In this document: positions 10,892 to 21,133 of the stretch, in pieces | Position numbering within the stretch: the first letter of the stretch is position 1 | Layout of the letters: each line of letters opens with the position of its first letter | The notes under the pieces: model-generated | Told to the model about the DNA's origin: nothing | The model's database searches: none | Seen by the model: only the letters and a program-made list of their open reading frames with translations | Program-made: the position numbers and the translations under genes | Source: Fomitopsis serialis | Lineage: Eukaryota; Basidiomycota; Agaricomycetes; Polyporales; Fomitopsidaceae | Direction of reading: 5' to 3' | Assembly (NCBI RefSeq): GCF_022376445.1 | Contig: NW_025955479.1 | Span: 1-25,342, forward strand | DNA length: 25,342 nt

Positions 10892-12874
10892 CTCGTCTCA
10901 TTCGGATGGATTCTGAAGGTCGATTCTGTGTATTTATTCCCGGGTATGCGGAATTCTGTCCTCCTGCTCTTGTACTATACAGAGCTGTATCAGTACATAC
11001 TTGCGCCCTCTCCCGCAATGCCGTACATAGAACGCTGGACTTTGAGCAACAGGGCACCGATCGCGCGGTAAGCTCACTAATCAATCTGAACCTCGGCGGC
11101 GTTATCGGTCATGTGCGTGCGGGCTCATACACATCCTCCGCCGTCATACTTAGTGCCGGCGGCATCTCCAGTCGTTCGTAAAATCGCGCTACCGTATGTA
11201 ATTCAGGACACGCCGCGTTGCCTTCACGCAAAAGCGGCGTCCTGGGGCTCCTCACGACAAGGTGCAGTCGACGCGCGCCCCGAATTCTGGCGCCCCAATG
11301 TCTGAAAGGGGCGGTTATTTGTATTAGACCTCTTGAGCATGAAGAGGTCGGTGGGGCGCCCGTGTGTCAGACCTCCGGTGCGCAGCGCAATCTCAGGCAC
11401 CGACCATACTTAATATCGGGGGCGGGAGGAGCTCTATCGGGAATTATGTATAGGTCTTGTCTATCTTCGGTGACGAGTCTCCGACTCACAAGGGAGCGAT
11501 GCTCTCGGACTGGACGCGATGATCCGCCACCGGGACGCAAGAAGCAGTTGACCCTCGCACTGGACACAGCTCTCGGAAACGGAAGGATTATGCACGCCAA
11601 AACATGGCTCGCAGAGGATGTCCAGGCCGACGCGTTTAAGGGAAGTGCTGACCACAGAGACGGGACTACGGTCATGCAATTGGCAACGGCGCCCCCCGTG
11701 AGGCATGTCGAGGGCATGTCGAAGCTTGTTTCTAGTGACTCCGCTGCCGATCTGCTTCTACGGTGGTCGCTACGCGGCTCTTTCGCCTGACTTGGTACAT
11801 ATCCTACCAATCACTTTGCTCCGAATGGTCAGGTCTTATGTTCTAGAAAGTTCAGAGGTTGCATGAATCTGTGGAATATGCGGCGAGTCATGTAGTGATA
11901 TGCACTTACTGCGGACACCAACGAGTTAATGACGCCGTGGCGGCGGCCGAACATAATTGTAACGGGTGCAATTATACATGTCACCGTGCCCCGAGACTCT
12001 CGTCTCCGAGTCGGGGCGGCGTTCGAAGTCGATTCCACGAAGTAGTCTGTATAAGATGATTGAGCTACATTGAATCGCCCCGCCGTTATGGCAACGAGGC
12101 TAACTGGTGGGATGCGGCGGCGTTGCGGGAGGACAAACGACGCCATTGAACCTGCCTACTAGATCCGCCGATATCTCTTCTTATGGCGTACCGTGTCACA
12201 TTTGGCATACGGTGTGCTGGTGCATCATTGATGGAGGGTGATCTTCGAATCCTGGTAAGCAACAGTTTCAGGCCAGACGGCGCCATCGGCGGGTCGCGGA
12301 CAACACGGCGTTGGGAAACTATGGACGCAGCACTGCATTTCAGTCGCGTACCAGGAGAAATGAAAAATGTGTTTGCGTACCAACTCACAATGCTCACTTG
12401 TGGCAATGCACCATAGGCGATTCGACTCGGCAAGCAAGCAAGCAACGCGGAACGAACAGTATCATTAGTGTAGTGTCATCGTCGACTCGAGTCGGAGCCC
12501 GAGGGCCAGAATCGATTGCTTTGCATCCGAGCTGCTTACCGTCTTCTGCCTCCATATACGAGTAACTAGTTGCAGCAAAATGTACTGCCAGCGGTCGCGA
12601 TATTGATCGTATCCGAGCAGTAGAATGAGATGATGCTCAACGTGAAATTTTGAAAAATGAGTTACTTCAACAACAATCACGTGCCCGCAGAAGGGTGGTT
12701 GCGGCTCAGAGTCACTGGCAGTTGTGAACAAACTTGGATTCTGACTACCAGCTAGTCTTGCTCTCAGCTTGCCTTTTATGCGATTGATACACACTTTAGA
12801 GGGCGTGCCGTACGTATTCGCAGCAAATAATTCATGAACGGGTCGGCAGGCGCTGTGAACTTCAAGTTTCAGCA
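10892..12874. other. Gene-free region with a decayed repeat
   Basis: About 2 kb follow the Eos1-like gene without a recognisable coding sequence. The first part (10975-11360) is diverged but collinear with 20709-21133, listed separately. Open frames of 100-190 codons on both strands here (for example plus 11218-11790 and minus 11367-11810) overlap each other and have no family motif. A short CAAG-type microsatellite lies near 12429-12445. Confidence 0.45.
10975..11360. repeat. Diverged dispersed repeat, copy A
   Basis: This stretch shares an ordered series of words with 20709-21133 in the same orientation: CAGGGCACCGATCGC at 11050-11064, CGGCGTTATCGGTCATG at about 11097-11113, TCTGGCGCCCCA near 11287-11298, and ATTTGTATTAGACCTC at 11317-11332, followed by GAGGTCGG. 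Spacing between the words differs by tens of bases, so the copies are old. It could be a relic of a duplicated gene tail (a spliced frame reads GGVIGH in one copy and DGVIGH in the other) or a degenerate mobile element; I cannot decide. Confidence 0.6.
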
Positions 12875-12884
12875 CGTCTAAACC
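12875..12884. repeat. Left target-site duplication of the MULE
   Basis: CGTCTAAACC lies directly outside the left inverted end and is repeated exactly at the right end. Confidence 0.9.
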
Positions 12885-13100
12885 ACTTGAGGTTAATCAC
12901 CCAGCGGGTTTGCAGGGCACATTCAGACTCCGCTGTGGCGCGGCCTCCCGTACGCGCACAAGTCGCGCGTCGCGCCCTCTTACTTAGAGTCGCCAACGCC
13001 GTACGCAGCCTAGAACCTACCGCGGGGGCGGGCACAGCGACGAGTGGACGGCTGGGAATGGTGCGGCTGGCGGGGGCGGGCGGGGGCGAGGGCGAGGGTG
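12885..13100 (+). repeat. Left terminal inverted repeat of the MULE
   Basis: The sequence matches the reverse complement of about 13910-14122, including TTTGCAGGGCA, CGCTGTGGCGCGGCCTCCCG, AGAGTCGCCAACGCCGTACG and AGTGGACGGCTGGGAA. The inner boundary is approximate because the last part is a G-rich GGGCGAGGGCGAGG run. Confidence 0.85.
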
Positions 13101-13343
13101 AGGGCTAGAGCCGTGTCAATACACAATTCTAATATATTTGTTAATGCTCTATACACTCGCGCTATACGATCGACACTAACGTCGATCAATCAACACTCTA
13201 TGGTCATTACAGAATACTTCAGTACTATTAGTCCGGCGTGCGAGTCCGCGCCGCGCGACTCGGACTCCAGCGCGTCGCGCACATCAAAGTACTACCTTCC
13301 AAGTTGTGGCCCACGACACTCTCGTCGGCTGCGTTTGCACGCG

Positions 13344-13738
13344 GGGCACTGGCCCTATGTGCTCGTGGTCGGCGTGTTGCGCACGCCCCGGCCCTGCTCA
13401 GCGTCGTCGTTGTCTCCCATCCTGAGCTCGCGCACGCGCTCCGTTCGTCCGCCATGATTGCGTGCTGGGCATTCGTCCAGCACGCTCGTGGTCGGCGTGT
13501 GTGTCGTCCCCTGCTTGTGTGCCCGCTGACCCGCCCGCCCACTCGCTCGTGTGCCTCCTCGTGTGCCTCCTCGCCCGCCTACTCACCCGCCTGTCAACCC
13601 GTGTGCCTGTCTGCTCACCTGCTCGACCAGTCACTCATGTACTACTTGCCTGTTCACCGGCCCGCCCGCCTTCCCGCTCGCGTTGCGCGCGTTCGGTGGC
13701 TGGACATTTGCCCAGCGCGCTCGCAGTCAGCGTGTATG
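13344..13738. repeat. Three degenerate ~36-bp direct repeats inside the MULE
   Basis: Units at about 13344-13379, 13467-13502 and 13702-13738 share the pattern GG(G/A)CA-(6 to 7 bases)-CC then GCTCGTGGTCGGCGTGT (third copy GCTCGCAGTCAGCGTGT). Spacing is 123 and 235 bp. They lie in the element's interior, outside the terminal repeats. Confidence 0.55.
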
Positions 13739-13909
13739 CTGGCCGCCCGCGCGCGCGCGTCCGCTCGTCCAGTGGTCCAGCCGTCCGTTGGCCGTGCCTG
13801 CACGCAGGGCAGAGGACCTGCGTTCTCGCGGTAACCGTGCGAGTCGTGCTGCACGTTGCCGCGTCCTGTACCTGCGTTAGTGGGGTCGCTCGCGTGCGTT
13901 TGCGCTCAC

Positions 13910-14122
13910 CTATGGGGACTCGCTCTCGCCCTCCCCCGCCAGCCACTCACCCTTCCCAGCCGTCCACTCTTCACTGTGCTCGCGCCCGCAGTATGTTCGT
14001 GGGCTGCGTACGGCGTTGGCGACTCTAAGAGGGTGCGACGCGCGACTTGCGCGCGTACGGGAGGCCGCGCCACAGCGGAGTCTGAAATGCCCTGCAAACC
14101 CGCTGGGTGATTAACCTCAAGT
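13910..14122 (-). repeat. Right terminal inverted repeat of the MULE
   Basis: This is the reverse-complement partner of 12885-13100. The outermost bases are ATTAACCTCAAGT, ending at 14122 directly before the right target duplication. Confidence 0.85.
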
Positions 14123-14132
14123 CGTCTAAACC
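14123..14132. repeat. Right target-site duplication of the MULE
   Basis: CGTCTAAACC directly follows the right inverted end and is identical to 12875-12884. Confidence 0.9.
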
Positions 14133-14356
14133 TCACCGCCACCCAAACAGCCTGCCGCGGCCCAGTGCCACCCGGGTGCCACCTCATGCCAACGACGGGC
14201 AGATGCCAGGCTGTCCTCGTTTCCATGCTTGTCCTCTGTTCACAGATACATACGAGAAACAAGAACTTCAACCCTTGATGATCATTGATCGGACTTGACT
14301 GCGTAACACTTGGAAGTCATTGCACACACGCACTCAATCCTAAAATAACTTAGTAT

Positions 14357-14630
14357 CATTCGAGGAAGAAGCCGCAGCGAAGCAGCGTATCGGCGCAAGA
14401 ACCCGTCGCCACGGAATTCTAGAATCCTGTTGTCACCAGGGAGGCGCGCGGCCGAGGGCCTCATTGAGCAATTGTAGTAAGTATGTGATCATCCGGTGAG
14501 AAGCGGTACCGGGGAAGTGGTGGTCTCACGGCCACGTTCATCATGCAATGCAGATATTTAATTGACAGTGTCTTCGCCGCCCCGCTGCGTTGGACAACCC
14601 TCCTTCTCGACACCTCAGTACGACCGAGTC
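14357..14630 (+). promoter_or_regulatory. Duplicated upstream block of zinc-finger gene 1 with candidate 5'UTR intron
   Basis: The block is similar to about 23865-24132 upstream of the second zinc-finger gene. Both copies contain a palindromic AATTCTAGAAT core, then AGG(G/A)-spaced GC-rich sequence, a GTAAGT donor (14477) and a (T)GCAATGCAG acceptor ending at 14553 here, giving a candidate 77-bp intron in the 5' leader. The ATG of the gene follows 78 bp later. A minus-strand frame across the block (MRPSAARLPGD... here, MRSSAARFPDG... in the other copy) is also conserved with codon-sized gaps, so a divergent exon cannot be excluded. Confidence 0.5.
14414..14425. promoter_or_regulatory. Heat-shock-element-like palindrome upstream of zinc-finger gene 1
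   Basis: GAATTCTAGAAT contains TTC-TA-GAA, which matches the two-unit HSF site pattern nTTCnnGAAn. The equivalent site of the other copy (23906-23919) is a perfect 14-bp palindrome. Function is inferred only from the pattern and its conservation between the two copies. Confidence 0.3.
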
Positions 14631-15600
14631 ATGGATGATCTACAAGCTTACGAATCCGCTGAGTACGTCGTTCGTCTTGATTTCGCGACCACAGTTCTGA
14701 CCGCGAGCAGCACAGGATCCAACACTACATACCATGGCCTCTTCAGCAACAGCATCCGAGGCCCGCACCAACGGAGCGTAGTATCGGAAGGTATTGCACT
14801 TTGGATGGGTCGTCTTCAACCTCCCTGACATGATATTGCACACAGGAGAGACGATATATCATTACCCGCAGTCACCAACTCCACACCCTGAGGAGATCTC
14901 GCGGCAATTCCTTCCACTTCTGTCCTACGACAAAAGCGTTCACGAGGCGCTTCCACCGTCTCTCTCTCATCCCGTCAGAGCTTTGATCATAAGCTACGCC
15001 CGCGCTATCGCATCCACGTCGCCGGCCTTAGTCATCACCCAGGAGGACATACACATTGCTAATTGCATTCAAGCTCGTATGGAGCAATCTGCTCCGACTG
15101 TGGATGGTATGCCTTTCGTTGACGTAGATGCGGAAGCATGGGCTATGGAAAATCCCTCCGTGAGCCTTTAAATCCCATGCTGGACGCTACCCTCACTCAC
15201 GATTTCCTGAGCATAGCTGTCCCCTTCTCCTCAGTCCGCCGCGATAGACACTCCAACGATTCCAGACGGCACAGTCCCCTGCTTGTATGATGGATGTGAT
15301 GGATACTTTCAGTCCTTAAAGAACACCGACATCGAAACGCACCTCCGCTCGTGTCACTTCAGCGGATGCTCAAGGGACGCCTGGATGGGAGCCGACGACG
15401 AAAAGGTTGTGTGCCGTTGGCCACATTGCACGCAGGATCGGCCGATATTAAAGCGCACCCTGACACATCATATAAAGGATGTGCACCTCCGGGAGCAGAG
15501 GGTTGTGTGTACCAATCCGGGATGCACGAAGTCCTATTCTCGCTACGACGCCATGGTGCGTCATGCCAAGAAGTGCGTTCTGGATCTTGCCATAGGATGA
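14631..15600 (+). CDS. C2H2-type zinc-finger protein 1 (three C-terminal fingers)
   Basis: The model has four exons: 14631-14662, 14711-14790, 14846-15159 and 15235-15600. All introns (48, 55 and 75 bp) have GT-AG ends and compatible phases, and the product is 263 residues. The N-terminal half has no known domain but holds two segments shared with the paralog: QSPTPHPE (about residues 44-51) and HPVRALIISYARAIAS followed by ALVITQEDIHIANCIQARM. Finger 1 uses C158/C163/H178/H183, finger 2 C202/C207/H220 or H221/H226, and finger 3 C234/C239/H252/C256. All have C-x4-C spacing. The linker SRDAW-GADD between fingers 1 and 2 is also conserved. Zinc-dependent nucleic-acid binding, perhaps as a transcription factor, is inferred from the fingers only. 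Exon 1 and 2 boundaries were set by matching splice phases and the paralog, so they are the least certain part. A MULE lies just upstream. Confidence 0.85.
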
Positions 15601-16189
15601 GAGGAAAGTATGTATGAGTGTAGTGCGTTGTCTCCGCTTTTCCGGGAGACCTAGGACTCACTTGGTGCTTGACAGGTCAAAGTCGTTGATTCTTCCTCTG
15701 TGTCCGTCTACCCTTCGCTTCACCAACCGTGAACTTTCACGGACGTTGTTTTCCGACATCTCTCCTCGCCCGCGGCCGAGTCGTATCCTAAAAGTAAGGC
15801 AGTATATATTAATCAAAATGCATATAGAACGATATAACACGACCGAGCGACGCGTCATTGTGATCTTGCATGGCGGATTGGACTCACGGTTCAAACTCTG
15901 AGGTGAGATCTGTAAATGATACCACGTACATCTTGTGAGAAAACACCTCGAGGAATAAGGTATGTCCTCTCTGCAGCTCGTCGTGGTGATGCGCCGGGTC
16001 GATTCTTGTGCAATGCAAGTGACCGGGGACCCGTAGCGGGAATCATACCGAAGAGGAGACCTGCCAGGTATCGCGGCAAGGGAAGCCCAGTGTGATGAAG
16101 AGCCGTCTCGCTGTTAGACTCAGGTAGTGAGCGTGAAGGCGTGCCGAGCCCAATGTCTGCATAGCAACTTGAAGGTCGTCCACACAGCG

Positions 16190-16320
16190 TGAGGTTGAGA
16201 GCACTGCCACTGGCGCCATATCTTGCGGACAATAAAATTAGGTCCCACAGTGGGCGCGCACTAGTACACGCGACCACACTTACAGAATTCGTTGTCTCCA
16301 GTCCAGCTGCCCTAATATAC
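16190..16320 (-). pseudogene. Fragment related to 17276-17420 (possible membrane-gene relic)
   Basis: The minus-strand reading VVACTSARPLWDLILL aligns with YVAACFTCPLWHLTLSL in the fragment at 17276-17420, and the DNA shares CCCACAGTGGG-type words (16243-16254 versus 17370-17381) and TTGCGGA further on. The pattern of a hydrophobic segment with a central LW-D/H-L is reminiscent of the first membrane helix of basidiomycete DUF6533-like proteins, but that is a weak resemblance. No intact gene model can be built. Confidence 0.25.
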
Positions 16321-17036
16321 ATGAGACCCTCGTTCTCACTACTACACGCAAGATAACCTATGCTTCACAGCGCTATAATCCATATTATGGGTCTTGCCGT
16401 TTTTTGACCTTCAAGTCCCCGACCGGAACAGCCCTAGAACATCCAGAGTTAGCGCCGTTCGAAACGCACCGTTTATCGAGGCCGGCGCGTCAAGCATATC
16501 GCCTGCCTCCGTTCCCCTCCACGGTGTTGCTCCTACCTAGTCGCCAGCAGACGACGGCCGACAGAGATTCTGAGGGTGTGTGAATGGACGAGCAGGGCAT
16601 GGGCATATGACATGGTGTGTTCGCTCCGCGACTTGAAGGTTAATACTGAGTCAGTTGACCCAACGCCAGTCGGTCAGGCCGTCGGATCCGTATCATCCCT
16701 CGGATACCGCAGAAGCTTTGTACCTAGGTTGAAAGGCGAACTTGAAGACCCGGGAACAGCGGTGTTCATCGCGCGAGCTAGCTGTGTCGGTATAATAGGC
16801 ATTTGGGCCCTGGTCTTGGTTCGCAGATGCTCGGTGCGTTCCTTCGTAAAAGGACGACACGAACGACTTGGTCTAACCTTTCGGATCGAATGAACGGTTG
16901 ACGGGCGAGCGACGAGAATCGACGGAGGGCGCATGCTCCGGGAAGACGCAGCACGACAGAAGAGGGTGGAGGCTGATAGTGAAGGGGTGTGGCTTCTGGT
17001 ACATAGCCTCGAACTCTGATTCAATCAATGACTCAC

Positions 17037-17186
17037 CGAGTCGAGCAATATGACAATATAGGCTAGGGCATAGCACCCGGCGGTGCTGACACAGACCGCC
17101 GCGAGGACAGTCCTGCCTATGCCAGCGTAGACCGACAGAAGCGGTCTCCGCGACTCGGACGCATTGCTGCGTGCTGACGATGTCAT
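17037..17186 (-). CDS. Candidate isolated exon encoding a membrane helix
   Basis: From an ATG at 17186 the minus strand reads 50 codons and ends at a strong donor, GTGAGT, at 17036 in phase 0. The peptide starts MTSSARSNASESRRPLLSVY and continues into a strongly hydrophobic Ala/Val/Ile-rich helix ending YIVILLDS. Codon use and the precise donor make it the best coding candidate between 15.6 and 23.9 kb. I could not find convincing following exons downstream (below 17030), so this may be the surviving first exon of a decayed gene or a real gene whose other exons I do not recognise. Confidence 0.3.
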
Positions 17187-17275
17187 GGAATTAAACCAGG
17201 GAGTGAATGATAGGCCGGGTCACCGTAACGGTGCTATCCCCGCACTGGAGAAGGTCCGCGTCTGTACAAGTCATT

Positions 17276-17420
17276 TCAGTCTGCCAGTGTGGTAAGTAGG
17301 GTCATGTAGACGGCCATTTGCAGGTCATAGCGCCAACTTTTGTTGCGGAACTTGAGCGATAAGGTCAGGTGCCACAGTGGGCATGTAAAACACGCGGCCA
17401 CATAGGCCCCTTGTCCTCGA
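17276..17420 (-). pseudogene. Fragment related to 16190-16320 (possible membrane-gene relic)
   Basis: The minus-strand frame ending at 17276 contains YVAACFTCPLWHLTLSL followed by a basic stretch and WRYDLQMAVYMTLLTTLAD, then a stop. Two hydrophobic segments separated by a charged loop suggest part of a polytopic membrane protein. It lies 90 bp upstream of the candidate exon at 17037-17186 on the same strand. No start or splice sites joining it into a gene are evident. Confidence 0.25.
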
Positions 17421-20400
17421 CGACCTGAGGCAGGACACTCTCTCTTGGCTCTGCGCGTAGTGAACAGTCCATGACCCGACAGCCCACCACCCCATGCCAT
17501 AATGTACCACCCACTCAATCACTGGCCCCGAGAGCGGCAAGCCTAAGCGGAATCATCCAAGCCGGAGATTAGGATTCCTAGGCCCCTCCGTGCCTTCCTT
17601 CCCCACCCGAAGACTTGCGGACAACACACGCTCGGGAGTAGTCGATTTGCCCGAGAGCCAGACAGCGACCAAGAGGTGAAGGTATCGGACCAAATCGCCA
17701 AGTCGATCCGAGGCCTGTCGTCCCGTCATCGCCTGCTCTCGCCCACAGACTCACGTAAATCTTGTCAAACCGCACAGACAGGGCGGTTGCTGGATACGGA
17801 GAAGACGTAATCCATGGAGTACGTGGCATATTCCACGGCGCCTGGCGTATGTTGTGGTTTTTCTTTGCATGCCTACCAAAAACTCAACAAACAGATCAAC
17901 TCGACGCCAGATGCCCTAGCTCCTTGTATGGCATTTCCAACAAACAGGTAGCTACCGGCGGAAGAAACGCTTCGGTTGGCTAAGGCGATCTGTTCGAGCT
18001 GCCAGTGGGGCACATTCGGAATTTACCAGCATCTGGTACGTGACCTCGTGCTCCCTAGAACTCTTCTGATCTCTCGAGGTTATAGACGTGGGCGACACGG
18101 TGTCGTCGTACTGCAGGATGGGAGCATGGCGAGGGACGACACAGGGATGTTGCGCCAGTGCTTCTAGTGGACACGGTGATACTGAAACGGGTGAAGAATG
18201 CTTCTAAAGTGGACCGATGAACTTACTTTGGCAGATGACCAACTTGTTCGAGGCCGTTATGTGAGCCGCGCGGATCATGGCCACATGATGCATCTGCAGT
18301 ACAGACGAATCCGCATGAGCCTACACACGCCAAACGGAAATGAAACTTCCTCAACGTTCAACCTCAACCTCGTGCGATAGGGTTTACATAGCTATCTGTT
18401 CAAGGGCAGCTAAGCGAGTGACGGTCCTTTAATTCATCGACGTGAGTTCTGGTACTTCTATTCAGTCACATTCGTATCAGAACTGACCGCTACTATTGTA
18501 TCAGTGCCTCCGGTAATTCGTTGCCCATGAGAGATGCGGCTTTAATGCGATGCTACGGTGCTTTCGGTACTGTCATGGCTTCCTTTCGACAGTGAGGTTT
18601 CAGTTAGTCGCATGCATCAGCAATACTGGAATCTACATTTGTGATTCCTGCCAGTGGAGGCGTACCTTGCAACACATGGATACTGGAATCTTCCGAGGAA
18701 CGTCTCCATTGTGCGTGGTCCTGGCGTTCTTTGTCTTGCAGACTCATATGTCGCTATCGCGCCTCGCTGGCAGATGAGCCCTATTTGTTCCGCAATGACG
18801 CGCCGGTACTACAGAAGAGTCAACTGTGGGTAACTCCATACTGCGACTGGCAGGCCCAAATCGCCAGGGATGTCACAAAACATCGCTACCTTCTATGTAG
18901 GGGCCAAAATCAGCATCCGCGACGTTGACTCGAAGCGATCGAGGGACGTACATCGATCACTGCAAATAACCAAATCACATATGCGAGATCTTCCGTCGAA
19001 TCTCAATCGGCGGGCCTGCCATGGACGACTTTGCGGGTCATACCACCGCACCAGCAATTGTGTTCGCAACTTGCGAGGGCGAGGGCGGACCGCGCTCGGG
19101 AGCAACAACGCCGAACGTAGTAGGCCGTCCTCTTCGTATTGCACTCTGCAGCGGCCCCGATCTGTGCAAGTTGACGACTTCGAGCCGGCGGACTCGTGTT
19201 TGCCACATGACAAATATTTTGCATACCGACGGTTGATGAATATTTATTCCCGAGCGCTAAATCAAGTCGACCATTTCCGGACTGGTGGACCCGATCTGTG
19301 GCCACACCATAAGCGCCTAATCCGCTTCTGCGGTGCGTCCAAGTCCGAGACCTCGGAGTCTGACTCGCTACCCCATGCTGTCTCTATACGGTTCGAAGGG
19401 ATATACGTGTCCTCGCTTCCGGTCTCCAAGAAATGCACCAGTACGCTATGTACTGATAACCTGTCCATGTACTTACTGGTTCTGGCAGGATGTAGCCGAC
19501 TCGCCATTCAACCTGTTCCAGGGGACATCTCTAGCTCTGCGTCATGCAAGTGAGCCACCACGCTAGAGCCAGCTGCAACGTGGCAGTCTCCGGTGCATCG
19601 ACACTTCTTCGACCCGTAGTCTCGGAGGCGTGACGCTAGATGTACGACGCGCTGATAATGCCGGTTTGTTATTTAATTTAGTGTATTCGTCCGACTTGAT
19701 TACAGAAGTCGCTCCCAGCTTACGCGAGGATCTCGTGGCGTCCGGTCGGCTTACGCAACATGACGGACCACTGGCCCCGCTCATTCGACTGACCACGAAG
19801 GGGTCTACTGCAGGCCCAGGTCTTAATACTACGGGAACGGCTCGCGCGAAAGTTACCGCTTACTCGAATCTGTCCGCGCTCGGATCTGAGGACGGATTCT
19901 TTTGGCCGCGCCGGATAGCCACGTCTTCTAGTAGGCAAGGTTGTGCACGTTGAGAGCATAGCCGGAAAAGAAGAAGTGTGGAGGCTGCATGCCGTGCGGC
20001 TCCGAGTTGACATGGGGACTGCGAACAACCAAAACGGCCACGATGCGCGCTGCACACAAGCCTTCCAGTGATCGCTCTAGGTAAGTCGAAGCACACTAGC
20101 ATAAGGAATCACTGTCCGTGTCTCATGCGTATATGGACTACAGACAGGTTCATCGTCTCAACAGGGTACTAAGGGTTCTCTGAGTCTCGGAGGTTGGCAA
20201 CAGGTTACAATCAAGACATCACGAAGTGTTGGTTGCGGGGCGACACAGCATGTTGCTTCGATGGGCCAACGATGGGCCGGTGATTTCATTCCGTTCCAAG
20301 TGAACCGAGGCGGCGGTTCGGAGTCGGGAACAGTAAATGAAATCTCGGAGAAGTCTCTAGCCTAGAGCTCCGGAGTCCGTACGGAGTCCGCATAATGCGC

Positions 20401-20708
20401 TGAGCGCTCAGGCCTCCAGTCAAGCCCTTGCCAAACGAACTTCGGACTAGGCGCTGCACCGAGAGCGCGGGTCTATGTCAAGTTTCCCGTTCTTTCAGGG
20501 TCACGGTCGATTGCAACATTGAGCTCGAATTTCAGAAGCGAGTCAGGCAAGGCACGATGGCCCCAACATTGGATATTGACGTTTGAACGGGGACTCGTGG
20601 CAGAAGCGCTAGAGCTCGGGACCGTCCGTTGCCCAGCCAATGACATGTTCTCAGTGTCTGTCGGTTCCGCTTGTCCAGCCAATAGGACCCCGCTTTACCT
20701 CAGGTCAG

Positions 20709-21133
20709 AGCCTGTACAGCGCGTACCGCACAAAGCTGCGTACGTACTTGTTCACTGAACCGGGATACATCGCCAGAAATCCAACGGCAGGGCACCGATC
20801 GCACGACAAGGGGCCCGAAGGCTTTCTGGTCGCCAATCACGGGAAACCAGCACTTCGCTAGCGGGGATCATTGACTGACGGCGTTATCGGCCATGGGGGC
20901 GAACTTCCACATAGGATCTAGATCCGCCTTCGCCGCCGGCCCATCGGTCTCGATCCACAGTCTAGCATCTGCAGGGCTGAACGCGCCGCGGGTTTTCCCT
21001 GCGATGTGCTCTGCTCTTGTTCTGTACCCCAAGATTCAGGCGACGCGCGGCTCAGGCTTCTGGCACCCCAGGTGATTGCAAGAAGGAGGCATTTGTATTA
21101 GGCCTCCCAGAGGTCGGGAGGTCGGCCTGCGGA
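20709..21133. repeat. Diverged dispersed repeat, copy B
   Basis: This is the partner of 10975-11360, in the same orientation. Shared words in order are CAGGGCACCGATCGC (20788-20802), CGGCGTTATCGGCCATG (about 20878-20894), TTCTGGCACCCCA (21058-21070) and ATTTGTATTAGGCCTC (21091-21106), then GAGGTCGG. A TACAG...CGTACTTG stretch precedes in both copies. Reading frames across it are broken. Confidence 0.6.

Larger units (their letters stand above)
12885..14122. mobile_element. Non-autonomous Mutator-like (MULE) element with long inverted ends
   Basis: The element is 1,238 bp and is bounded by a perfect 10-bp target duplication, CGTCTAAACC. Its ends are inverted repeats of roughly 210 bp (about 12885-13100 and 13910-14122); the first 35 bases, beginning ACTTGAGGTTAATCACCC, are identical, and similarity stays high to the inner ends despite small indels. 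Long inverted ends plus a 9-11 bp duplication are the known signature of Mutator-like elements. The GC-rich interior (13110-13900) has no transposase motif. Its longest open frame (plus 13238-13834, 198 codons) is Arg/Cys/Ala-rich, overlaps equally long frames on both strands, and looks like a by-product of base composition. It sits about 230 bp upstream of the block conserved ahead of zinc-finger gene 1. Confidence 0.88.

Noticed and set aside
13238..14028. Several overlapping 100-200 codon frames inside the MULE.
   Set aside because: They occur on both strands at once and are rich in Arg, Cys, Ala and Pro, as expected from GC-rich DNA. No transposase motif (DDE, zinc ribbon) is visible.
15885..15900. 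A GGTTCAAACTC word resembling a tRNA B box.
   Set aside because: The flanking five-base arms do not pair, and no upstream tRNA body is present.
18870..19553. A 227-codon plus-strand open frame.
   Set aside because: It has no hydrophobic pattern, domain motif or splice-linked neighbours, and frames of 80-106 codons lie opposite it, so its length is not convincing.
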